This document shows, piece by piece, positions 50,953-58,473 of a stretch of DNA of 64,000 nt (its first letter is position 1; every line of letters starts with the position of its first letter). Source of the DNA: Pseudomonadota bacterium (lineage in GTDB: Bacteria > Myxococcota > Myxococcia > Myxococcales > Myxococcaceae). A model generated the notes under the pieces. The model was not told the origin of the DNA. It saw nothing but the letters and a program-made list of their open reading frames with translations, and did no database searches. The translations under genes and the position numbers were made by a program. Location of the stretch: NCBI GenBank assembly GCA_023423535.1, contig JAFAFL010000034.1:1-64000 (forward strand). Reading direction: 5' to 3'.

Positions 50953-52671
50953 CTACGGCAGCGCGCGGTGCAGCGCCTCCGCATCCGGCGCACCCCAGCC
51001 GGTGGGGAAGTCCCAGCCCGGCCCGGCGGGATACTTCTCGGTGCCGAGGTCGGTGATGTCGCGGAAGGACCTCTGCACCTGCGGCAGCGTGTAGAGCTGC
51101 TGGTTGAGCCAGCCCATCGGCGGCTTGCCCTCCGCGAGGCGCGCGCTGTTGATGGTGGCGAGGATCCCCGCGAACACCGGCGTGGCCACGCTCGTCCCGT
51201 TGTTCGGCACCGTCACGCCGAGGAAGGTGAACCAGTAGCCCGGAGGCGCCGCGTTCAGCGCCACGTCGCTCACGCCGCGGCGGCCACGCAGCCCGGACAT
51301 GCCGCCCTCATAGGCCGGCGGGTTGAGGCCCTCCTGCCACCACGGCATCGCGAAGGTCTTGCTCACGCCGGAGCCCGAGTACCACCACGCGCGCTCGCCG
51401 GTGACGGTCATCCCCTCCATGAAGAGCTCCGTCCCGCCCACCGAGGTGCAGTAGGGGCTCGACGAGGGCACGTCCACGCCCGCGGTGTTGCCGCCCGCCG
51501 ACACGATGGTGATGCCCAGCGCTGCGCCCTGCATGCACGCGCGGTGGTAGGCCTCGTGGACCGCGCGCGGCTCACCGTCCTCGCGCCGGGCGAACGAGGT
51601 GGTGATGACCGAGACCTCGTTGCGGCCCACCGCCTCGTTGAAGTTGAAGATCATCGACGTCATCCGCGCGTCGGGGCCGCTGTAGAGGATGAGCTCTGCT
51701 TCCGGCGCCATCGCCCCGGCCCACTCGGTGTTCAGCGGGACCTCGCGGTAGCGCGTGAGCGGGCGCTCCATCGTGTAGACGACCCGCGGCAGCTCGCGCG
51801 GCACGCCGAACATGTTCCAGAAGTCGCGCAGGTCCTGCTCGCGGAACGAGGCGCCCACCACCACGCCCAGCCGCACGCCCGCGCCCCGGTGTCCCCGCGC
51901 GTGCAGCGGCTCCACGTTGTACGCGCGCCACACCTGCTGCGGCGTCAGCGCGTCCTCCACGTTGTCCGGCGGCGGGCTCGGCGGTCCCATCGCCTCGTTG
52001 CGGATCTCTCCGTCCGCCACCGCGATGTCCGCCGCCGCCACCGAGGCGATCCGGTCCGCCACGAACTTCGGCACGGTCACGCCCTCGGTGAGGCCCACCA
52101 CCTGGTGCGGCGCGTTGCCGCCCTGCTGCGCCGAGGGCCGCTCGATGAGCCGCAGCTCCGCGCTGAAGAGCCGGTTGAACTGCTCCACCGTGCCGGTGAA
52201 CTGGAGCACCAGCCCGTTCACCGTGCGCCGCGGCACCTCGAGCCCGCCGGAGCGCAGCCACTCCACCACGAGGTCCACGTCCTCCTGCCTCGGCGCGTGC
52301 CGCAGCTCCCACTCCTCCGCGGTCATGTAGCGCCGGAAGAGCGGATGACCCGGCGTGTAGATGTCGCGGATGAGCGCCTCGAGCTGCGCCTCGCGCCGGA
52401 TGGGAAAGGCGATGAGCCCGCGGATGGGCATGTCCAGCGGCGCAGGCCCGAGGTCCGTGCGGTCCTTGCCGCCGGTCGGACTCGCCAGGCCCGCGGGGGT
52501 CGGCGTGGGCGTCACGTCTCCGGGCGGCGCGGGCTCCGGGTCCTCGCCGGTGAACTGCGGCAGGTAGGGGAGGAACGCATCCTGCGGAATCGAGCGCACC
52601 TCGTCCGCGTCCCGACAGCCCGCCGCCAACACGAGGCACACCACTCCCAACCACACGCCGCCGACCCGCAT
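50953..52671 (-). CDS. S53 family peptidase (sedolisin) with altered active site
   Basis: 572 residues. Lipobox AAGC (Cys19); propeptide about 80-230 (Pro-kumamolisin type, AQLEALIRDIYTPGHPLFRRYMTAEEW); catalytic domain 240-572. Ser494 is in NNGTSVATP. The E-x3-D pair of kumamolisin aligns with REVPLNTEWAGAMAP: Glu310 is kept but Asn314 replaces Asp. The oxyanion Asp of SGDSG aligns with SAGGNTAG, so Asn395 replaces Asp. The C-terminal calcium site (FRDITDLG, AGPGWDFPTGWG) is intact. Folding and autoprocessing may remain; peptidase activity at acid pH is doubtful. The propeptide-catalytic junction is not sharp in the sequence. Confidence 0.88.
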   Translation of the reverse strand: MRVGGVWLGVVCLVLAAGCRDADEVRSIPQDAFLPYLPQFTGEDPEPAPPGDVTPTPTPAGLASPTGGKDRTDLGPAPLDMPIRGLIAFPIRREAQLEALIRDIYTPGHPLFRRYMTAEEWELRHAPRQEDVDLVVEWLRSGGLEVPRRTVNGLVLQFTGTVEQFNRLFSAELRLIERPSAQQGGNAPHQVVGLTEGVTVPKFVADRIASVAAADIAVADGEIRNEAMGPPSPPPDNVEDALTPQQVWRAYNVEPLHARGHRGAGVRLGVVVGASFREQDLRDFWNMFGVPRELPRVVYTMERPLTRYREVPLNTEWAGAMAPEAELILYSGPDARMTSMIFNFNEAVGRNEVSVITTSFARREDGEPRAVHEAYHRACMQGAALGITIVSAGGNTAGVDVPSSSPYCTSVGGTELFMEGMTVTGERAWWYSGSGVSKTFAMPWWQEGLNPPAYEGGMSGLRGRRGVSDVALNAAPPGYWFTFLGVTVPNNGTSVATPVFAGILATINSARLAEGKPPMGWLNQQLYTLPQVQRSFRDITDLGTEKYPAGPGWDFPTGWGAPDAEALHRALP

Positions 52672-52810
52672 GCCTGTCCCCCCTCCGTCCGCCCGCCCCA
52701 ATGCTGCGTGCACCTGCGCTTAGGTAGGTGCGAGGCCGCGGGGAGACATCGATCCGCGGGTCGCGCGGATCATCGACGGCGTGACACTGAAGCTCGTCCG
52801 CCCGCCTGCT

Positions 52811-54313
52811 TCAGGGGTGCTCGTGCGTGCGGGCCGGCGATTCGGCCGTGACGCCGAGCTGCGCGGGCGCGCCGGAGAGGATGCCCGCCACGTTCCGGAA
52901 GGGCCGGCCGATGCGCAGTCCCTCCGAGTCGATGATGAGCTCGCGGAGGGACCTCTCGTGCACCGAGCCGCGCAGCTTGAGCACCGTCAGCCCGCGCCGC
53001 ACCTCGCCGGAGAGCTCCACGTAGCGCAGGAGGATGATCCCGTCCGCGATGGAGGAGACGTGCGCCTCGGTGGCCGCGCTGCCGCCGGTGAGCTGCGGCG
53101 TGGTGGAGGTCAACAGGCAGCAGAGCCCCTGCGCCTTCACGAACGCGCTGAGGCCCACCACGAACTCGCGGAAGTTCTTCGGGACCGCGATCCGATCGAG
53201 CGCGCTCATCGAGTCGATGAGCACCCGGTGCGGCCGCAGCTCGCGCACGCGCTGCTTGATCCGGATGAGGTGATCCTCGAGCGGCATCACCTCGGGGTAC
53301 TCGCAGACGACGGTGACGCGCCCGCTGCGCTCCGCCGCCTCCAGATCGATCCCGCACGAGGCCGCGTTGCGCACCAGCTGCTCGCGGCTCTCCTCGAACG
53401 CGTAGATCAGCGCGCGTTCGCCGGTGCGGACCGCGGTCTCCGCGAACAGGCTGCCGAGCAGCGTCTTGCCGGTGCCGGTGGCGCCCGAGAGCAGCACGAT
53501 CCCGTCCGCGAACAGCCCCCCGCCGCACATCGCGTCGAGCTCCGCGTTGCCGGTGGAGATGCGCTCGCGGCCTGGCTTCGGCATCGGAGGACCGGCCGGC
53601 GTGAGCGGGATGACCTGGATGCCGCTGCCGCCGAGCACGCTGAAGGGGAACTGGCCCTTCTGGTGGTCGGTGCCGCGGAACTTGAGGATCTCCACCGTGC
53701 GCTGGCGCTTCTCCTCGGCGAGCACGTTGCGCAGGAGGATGACGTTGTCCGCGACGAACTCCTCCACGCCGAAGCGGGAGATCTCCCCGTGGTCGCTCGT
53801 GCGCTCGGCGGTGAGGATCGCGGTCACCTCGAGCTCGCGCAGCGTCGCCGCCAGCCGGTAGAGCGCGGGCCTTATCTGCGATGCGTCGGCGTACTGCGCG
53901 AACACCGCGCCCACCGAGTCGAGCGACACGCGCTTCGCCCGCACCCGCTCCACCGCCGCCTTCACCCGGGCCGACAGCGCGCTGAAGTCGTAGAGGCCTG
54001 CCTCCAGTCGCTCGTCGTCCGGATGGGGCGAGGCGTCAACGAACGCCCAGAGGCCCTCCGCCTCCCAGCGCGCGATGTCCCAGCCGAAGCCCTGCATGTT
54101 GCGGCGCAGATCGTCCGGGGTCTCCTCGAAGGTGACGAACACCCCCGGCTCCCCGCGCTCGATCCCGGCGGCCAGAAACTGCGAGGCAAACACCGTCTTC
54201 GCGCTGCCCGCGGTGCCCGCCACCAGCGTGGTGCGGCCGCGCGGGAGCCCGCCGCGGGAGATGTAGTCGAACCCTTCGATGCCCGTTGGAAGCTTCTCGA
54301 TAGGCGCCGTCAT
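52811..54313 (-). CDS. kaiC: KaiC-like double RecA ATPase/autokinase
   Basis: 500 residues, the size of cyanobacterial KaiC. CI has GTAGSAKT (33-40) and FEE (Glu63, Glu64); CII has GATGTGKT (277-284) and FEES (Glu307, Glu308). The phosphosites Thr426, Ser431 and Thr432 of Synechococcus align with Thr415, Ser420 and Ser421 in ATEAHVSSIADGI, so dual phosphorylation is possible. RGSVHERSLRE and FRNVAGILSG match the CII end. AGGAG overlapping the kaiB stop serves its ATG. No kaiA gene is in the window. It should act with KaiB in a timing or stress-signalling switch in the cytosol. Confidence 0.95.
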   Translation of the reverse strand: MTAPIEKLPTGIEGFDYISRGGLPRGRTTLVAGTAGSAKTVFASQFLAAGIERGEPGVFVTFEETPDDLRRNMQGFGWDIARWEAEGLWAFVDASPHPDDERLEAGLYDFSALSARVKAAVERVRAKRVSLDSVGAVFAQYADASQIRPALYRLAATLRELEVTAILTAERTSDHGEISRFGVEEFVADNVILLRNVLAEEKRQRTVEILKFRGTDHQKGQFPFSVLGGSGIQVIPLTPAGPPMPKPGRERISTGNAELDAMCGGGLFADGIVLLSGATGTGKTLLGSLFAETAVRTGERALIYAFEESREQLVRNAASCGIDLEAAERSGRVTVVCEYPEVMPLEDHLIRIKQRVRELRPHRVLIDSMSALDRIAVPKNFREFVVGLSAFVKAQGLCCLLTSTTPQLTGGSAATEAHVSSIADGIILLRYVELSGEVRRGLTVLKLRGSVHERSLRELIIDSEGLRIGRPFRNVAGILSGAPAQLGVTAESPARTHEHP

Positions 54314-54327
54314 GCGTGTCGAAACTC

Positions 54328-54636
54328 CTAATACCCCCGTCTCCACGTCCAAACGCTCGGACGCAGGCCCATGCCCACGAGCACCCGCTCGGTCACCGAG
54401 AGGTCGCCCACGATTCTCCGGCCCGCGTGCGGCGAGACCACCAGCAGCGTGGGCGTGGCGAGGACCCGCTCGCGCTCCGCCCGCTCCGGGTCGGCGAGGA
54501 TGTCCACCAGCTCGATCTCGTAGCGCCCCGCGAGGTGCCGTTCACAGATCTCATGGAGGTTCTCCTGCGCCGCGCGCGACCTCGGACCGTCGCCGGCCAC
54601 GAACAACCGGAGCACGTAGCGAGGCGCTTCGGTCAC
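54328..54636 (-). CDS. kaiB: KaiB
   Basis: 102 residues, the usual size. YVLRLFVAGDGPRSRAAQENLHEICE, YEIELVDILADPERAERERVLATPTLLVVSP and RRIVGDLSVTERVLVGMGL are the thioredoxin-like KaiB signatures, with the cis-Pro in ATPTL. It is a fold-switching partner of KaiC. The GTG start overlaps the ROK kinase stop as GTGA, and kaiC follows after 14 bases, so kinase, KaiB and KaiC form one operon. Confidence 0.94.
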   Translation of the reverse strand: MTEAPRYVLRLFVAGDGPRSRAAQENLHEICERHLAGRYEIELVDILADPERAERERVLATPTLLVVSPHAGRRIVGDLSVTERVLVGMGLRPSVWTWRRGY

Positions 54637-55580
54637 CCCGAACCCTCGCCCGCGCCGAGCAGCGCCGCGCCGATGAGCCCCGAGTCGTCTCCCAGCGCCG
54701 CGTCGGTCACCTGCAGCACCCGCTGGCTCACCCGCCCCGCCCACCGCGCCACGCCGGCCCGCACCCGCTCGCGCATCTGCGGACAGCGCGAGAGCACCCC
54801 GCCGCCGATGACCAGCGCGCCCGGATTGAGCACCGTGATCTGGTTGGCGATGGCCAGCGCCAGCGCCTCCACCGCGCGGTCGTAGATGACCTGCGCCTCC
54901 GCGTCGCCGGCCAGCGCCGCCTCCTCCAGCACCACCGGGGAGAATACCTTTCCCTCGCGCGCCGCGAGCTCGCGCAGCAGCGTGGGCCGCCCGGAGTCGA
55001 TGGCCTCGCGCATCTGCGCGATGAGGTTGTGCCCGCCCATGTAGGACTCGAGGCAGCCCAGCTCGCCGCAGCCGCAGAGGCGCCCGCCGGCCGGCACCAC
55101 CTTCACGTGGCCGAACTCGCCCGCCGCGCCGCCCGCGCCCTTCAGCAGGCGGCCGCCGGTGATGATCGCGCTGCCCACCCCGCTGCCCACGAACACCACG
55201 AGGATGTCCGTCTGACCGCGACCGGCGCCCGCCCGGAACTCGCCCCACGCGGCGGCGGAGAGGTCGTTCACCACGCGCACCGGCCGGCCGAGCCGCGCGG
55301 AGAAGAGCCTTCCGAACGGCACGTCCCGCCAGCCGAGGTTCGGCGCCACCGCCACCGTGCCGGTGTCCCGGTCGAGCATCCCCGCCACGCCCACGCCGCA
55401 GGTCTGCACCTGCGGATGGCGCGCGAGCACCTCGTCCGCCGCGAGCCCGAGCGTCTCCACCACCCCGGCCACCGAGCGATCCTCCAGCGCCCGCTTCGCC
55501 GAGGCGAGGACGCGGCCCTCCCCGTCCACCACCGCGGCGCGCGCGTAGGTCCCGCCCAGATCGATGCCGAGGAACGCCAT
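54633..55580 (-). CDS. ROK family sugar kinase (glucokinase-like)
   Basis: 315 residues. GIDLGGTYARAAVVD (5-19) is the ATP-binding start, VVNDLSAAAWGE holds catalytic Asp106, GHVKV holds His158, and CGCGELGCLESY (169-180) is the ROK zinc motif with its cysteines intact. VLNPGALVIGGGV completes the fold. It should phosphorylate glucose or a related hexose. First gene of the kaiB-kaiC operon and divergent from a TetR gene; it lacks a good ribosome site. The link between sugar phosphorylation and Kai is positional. Confidence 0.92.
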   Translation of the reverse strand: MAFLGIDLGGTYARAAVVDGEGRVLASAKRALEDRSVAGVVETLGLAADEVLARHPQVQTCGVGVAGMLDRDTGTVAVAPNLGWRDVPFGRLFSARLGRPVRVVNDLSAAAWGEFRAGAGRGQTDILVVFVGSGVGSAIITGGRLLKGAGGAAGEFGHVKVVPAGGRLCGCGELGCLESYMGGHNLIAQMREAIDSGRPTLLRELAAREGKVFSPVVLEEAALAGDAEAQVIYDRAVEALALAIANQITVLNPGALVIGGGVLSRCPQMRERVRAGVARWAGRVSQRVLQVTDAALGDDSGLIGAALLGAGEGSG

Positions 55581-55674
55581 TGCCGGAGGTGGATAACAAC
55601 CCGGGCGGGGGATGGCGAGCGCGACGCGGCGGGCGCGCCGGGGCCGCAACGCCGTGCACGAGGGGCTTGAAAAC

Positions 55675-55690
55675 ACGAACGGTCGTTCGT
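55675..55690. promoter_or_regulatory. TetR operator inside the tetR promoter
   Basis: ACGAACG-GT-CGTTCGT is a perfect 7-2-7 inverted repeat. It fills the spacer of TTGAAA (55667-55672), 17 bases, TATCCT (55690-55695), so a bound repressor would block RNA polymerase. Transcription should start near 55702, only a few bases before the ATG at 55705. The site lies 94 bases from the divergent ROK-kaiB-kaiC start and may also affect that operon. Confidence 0.8.
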
Positions 55691-55704
55691 ATCCTCGGCG
55701 GCGC

Positions 55705-56298
55705 ATGGGCAAGGGCGAGCTCACCCGCGAGCGGATCGTGAACGCAGCCGCGGCGCTGGCGAGCCGGGTGGGCTTCGACGGCCTGACCATCGGCGGGCTC
55801 GCGGACGAGCTGAAGATGTCGAAGAGCGGCCTCTTCGCGCACTTCGGGTCCAAGGAGGAGCTGCAGCTGCAGGTCCTCGAGTCGGAGGTCGCCCGCTTCG
55901 AGCAGACGGTCTTCCACCCCGCCATCGCCCACCCGCGCGGCGAGCCCCGCCTTCGCGCGCTCTTCGGTCACTGGCTGCAGTGGAACTGCGAGTCGCCCTG
56001 GCCGGGAGGCTGCCTCATCGTCTCTGCCTCGGTGGAGTTCGACGACCGGCCGGGCCCCTTGAAGGAGGCGATCATCGACGCGCAGAAGCGGCTGCTCGAT
56101 GCGGTCGCTCGCGCGGCGAAGCTCGCGGTGGACGCAGGCCACCTCGCGAAGGGCCTCGAGCCGGACCAGTTCGCCTTCGAGGTCTACGGCATGGTGCTCT
56201 CCCACCACTTCATCTCCCGCGTGAAGGGCGACCCGAAGGCCGACGAGCGCGCCCGCGCCGCGTTCGACGCGCTCCTCCTCCGTCACCGGCCCCGCTGA
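55705..56298 (+). CDS. TetR family regulator, self-repressing
   Basis: 197 residues. The HTH is about 5-50 (TRERIVNAAAALASRVGFDGLTIGGLADELKMSKSGLFAHFGSKEELQ), a near-consensus TetR head; the C-terminal domain with PGGCLIVSASVEFDD and GMVLSHHFISRVKG matches the TetR_C_6-like group. The predicted transcript has almost no leader, and no ribosome site is seen, so translation may be leaderless. Its operator lies between -35 and -10, and a second weaker copy lies at the start of the next gene. Confidence 0.92.
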   Translation: MGKGELTRERIVNAAAALASRVGFDGLTIGGLADELKMSKSGLFAHFGSKEELQLQVLESEVARFEQTVFHPAIAHPRGEPRLRALFGHWLQWNCESPWPGGCLIVSASVEFDDRPGPLKEAIIDAQKRLLDAVARAAKLAVDAGHLAKGLEPDQFAFEVYGMVLSHHFISRVKGDPKADERARAAFDALLLRHRPR

Positions 56299-56343
56299 CC
56301 CCTTCTCACCGCCGTCCGCTTCGTCCCCCTGGAGGTCCCCGTC

Positions 56344-57276
56344 ATGTCCGCAAAAAGCACGACCGTTCGTTTCCTTGTGAAGCTGGGCCACACCCTCGCC
56401 CCCGCCGCCACCACGCGGAAGGTGGCGTCGCTGTTCCTCTCGCCGCGTCGCTCGAAGCGCGCGCGGGCGCCGGAGGGGGGAAGCGGACAGCAGGCGGTGC
56501 GCTCCACCGTGCGGAGCGGCCCCTCCGAGGTCGCGGTGTACACGTGGGGGCAGGGCCCCGGCATCCTGCTGGTGCACGGGTGGGAGGGCCGCAGCACGCA
56601 GTTCGAGCGCTTCGTCGAGCCGCTCGTGCGCGCCGGCTTCAAGGTGGTGGCGATGGACCTGCCCGCGCACGGCCTCTCCAGCGGCGAGACCACGAACCTC
56701 GTCCGCGCCGCCCGCGCCATCGGAGACGTGACGCAGCTGGCGGGGCCCTTCCGCGGCGCGGTGGCGCACTCGTTCGGTGGGATCGCGCTCCTGCTCGCGC
56801 ACCTCGAGTCGCCCGTCGCCGAGCGCCTCGTGGGGATCGCGCCCTCGGTGGAGCCGAAGCTCTTCGTGGACCGGATGCTCGACTTCCTCCACGTCCCCGG
56901 CGCGCGCCGCGACGGGGTGTACCGGGAGATCGAGTCCCTCGTCGGGCGGCGCATGGACGAGATCGACCTGCGCGCCGTGCGGGGCGCCCTCACCACCCCG
57001 CTGCTCGCGCTCCACGACCCCCACGACGACGAGGTCCCCTTCGCGCACGGCGAGGCCTGGGCGCAGGTCAGCCGGCAGGGCGCGGTCGAGTCCGTGAGGG
57101 ACCTCGGCCACCGCCGCATCCTCAAGGACGACGCGGTCATCTCCCGCGCCTGCGAGTTCGCCACCGGCGTCCCCCGCGTGCTCGAGCTCTCCCGCGCCGG
57201 CGCCGCGGCAGCAGTCTCGCGGGAGGAGGCGCCGTCAGGGGCCCTTCGCTGGGAGAACCGCTCCGGCACCGCGTAG
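56344..57276 (+). CDS. Alpha/beta hydrolase regulated by the neighbouring TetR
   Basis: 310 residues. ILLVHGWEGRSTQF (near 76-89), Ser in VAHSFGG (A-x-S-x-G elbow), Asp in DPHDDEVPF and His in DLGHRRILKDD make up the triad region. A basic N-terminal stretch of about 45 residues precedes the fold. GGAGG nine bases before the ATG fixes the start. It follows tetR after 45 bases and carries a tetR-like operator in its first codons, so it is the likely target gene. Substrate unknown. Confidence 0.88.
   Translation: MSAKSTTVRFLVKLGHTLAPAATTRKVASLFLSPRRSKRARAPEGGSGQQAVRSTVRSGPSEVAVYTWGQGPGILLVHGWEGRSTQFERFVEPLVRAGFKVVAMDLPAHGLSSGETTNLVRAARAIGDVTQLAGPFRGAVAHSFGGIALLLAHLESPVAERLVGIAPSVEPKLFVDRMLDFLHVPGARRDGVYREIESLVGRRMDEIDLRAVRGALTTPLLALHDPHDDEVPFAHGEAWAQVSRQGAVESVRDLGHRRILKDDAVISRACEFATGVPRVLELSRAGAAAAVSREEAPSGALRWENRSGTA
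56355..56370. promoter_or_regulatory. Second, imperfect copy of the TetR operator
   Basis: AAGCACG-AC-CGTTCGT keeps the full right arm and five of seven left-arm bases of the site at 55675. It lies within codons 4-9 of the hydrolase gene, where a bound repressor could act as a roadblock. Confidence 0.5.
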
Positions 57277-57309
57277 CGCCCGCTCCGTCCCTCGCGGGTT
57301 CCGCGCTAA

Positions 57310-57921
57310 GTGACGGGGATGCAGACAGCGCACCTCCTCACGCAGCTCGTCCTCTTCGCGCTGACCGCCGGCGCGGTCGTCTGGGCGGTGCGCGTGAACC
57401 GCTCGGACGCCGACCGGTTCCCCCTGGTGGCACCGCTCGACCCGAGGCTGCTCGCGCTCATCGTCCCCTGGCTCCTCCTCGTCGCCGGCGGCGGCTGGGT
57501 GCTCTTTTCGCAGGAGCTCATTCCGAAGGGGTCGCCGCTGCTCTTCACCACCGCGGTGGGCATGCTCGCGGTGGGGTCCATCGCCGCGTTGATGGCGGCG
57601 CTGGTGCTCATGCAGCGCAAGCTCGCCGCGGGCTTCGTCATCCGGGTGGACGACGACACCCTGCGGCTGAAGCTCGACGACATCGACGACGAGTTTCCGC
57701 TGAAGCCCGGTTCGGTGGTGGCCCGCCTCACACCGCGCAACCAGTGGCTGCGCTTCGACATCACCCACGGCGGCCGCACCCTTCAACTGCTGGTGATGGT
57801 GCCGCCCACCCAGGTGACCCTCGCGCGCCCCGGCGAGGTGGTGGAGTTCATCGGCGCGCCGCTCGGTGGCTCCGGCCGCCGCTTCTGCGCCTGGATGCGC
57901 CCGTGGATCCGGCCGGTGTAG
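57310..57921 (+). CDS. Hypothetical membrane protein
   Basis: 203 residues from a GTG (ATG at 57319 is the alternative). Three hydrophobic helices lie at about 8-28, 45-68 and 78-102. A soluble C-terminal part follows, with an acidic run RVDDDTLRLKLDDIDDEF. No domain is recognised; a role at the inner membrane is likely. It is convergent with the gene at 57934. Confidence 0.7.
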   Translation: MTGMQTAHLLTQLVLFALTAGAVVWAVRVNRSDADRFPLVAPLDPRLLALIVPWLLLVAGGGWVLFSQELIPKGSPLLFTTAVGMLAVGSIAALMAALVLMQRKLAAGFVIRVDDDTLRLKLDDIDDEFPLKPGSVVARLTPRNQWLRFDITHGGRTLQLLVMVPPTQVTLARPGEVVEFIGAPLGGSGRRFCAWMRPWIRPV

Positions 57922-57933
57922 GCGCTCGGTCCG

Positions 57934-58473
57934 TCAACGTTCACCCGGCCCGCCGGTCACCGCGCCCGCTCCGGTGCCCTCTGCCGCGGCGGCGTCCGAC
58001 GGCTTCCCCTCAGCCACGGTCGTCAGCTCCACGGGCGCGGCGGTCTCCTTCGGCACGCGCACCCGCTTCCGCTGCTCCGCCGCGCGGAACTGTGCCAGCC
58101 CCACCGCGAAGAGCGGCGTCCCGGCGGCCATGAGCACGCCACCGAGCACCACGAGGCTCGGCGGGCCCTCGAAGAAGCCCCACCACACGAAGAGGCCGGC
58201 GCCGGCGACGAGCAGCAGCAGTCCGAACGAGACGGCGGTGTTCGGCTGGATGCGGGGGCGCAGCCAGTCGGTGAGGACGACGCGCTCGTCCTCCTCTTCC
58301 TCGCGGTAGCGGGAGGCCTCCGGCGGGAGCACCGCCATGGCCACCACCTTCGCCTCCTCCGGATCCGCGCCCTCGGAGACGAGCCGCTGCTGCACCGCGC
58401 GCAGGTCCAGTCCCTCCGCCGCGAGCCCCCGCGCCTTCGCGTACAGCCCCCGCCCCTGCTCGTCGTTGGCCAT
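57934..58473 (-). CDS. Hypothetical membrane protein
   Basis: 179 residues. A helical N-terminal third (GLYAKARGLAAEGLDLRAVQQRLVSEGADPEEAKVV) resembles small DNA- or protein-binding helical modules. Two hydrophobic helices sit at about 82-100 and 106-125. The tail is rich in Ala, Gly and Glu. Its ATG abuts the stop of the phosphohexomutase gene, so it is co-transcribed with it. Function unknown. Confidence 0.72.
   Translation of the reverse strand: MANDEQGRGLYAKARGLAAEGLDLRAVQQRLVSEGADPEEAKVVAMAVLPPEASRYREEEEDERVVLTDWLRPRIQPNTAVSFGLLLLVAGAGLFVWWGFFEGPPSLVVLGGVLMAAGTPLFAVGLAQFRAAEQRKRVRVPKETAAPVELTTVAEGKPSDAAAAEGTGAGAVTGGPGER

Noticed and set aside
52811..54636. Calling a circadian clock from kaiBC
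   Set aside because: No kaiA, sasA or rpaA is in the window, and many non-cyanobacterial kaiBC pairs do not oscillate.
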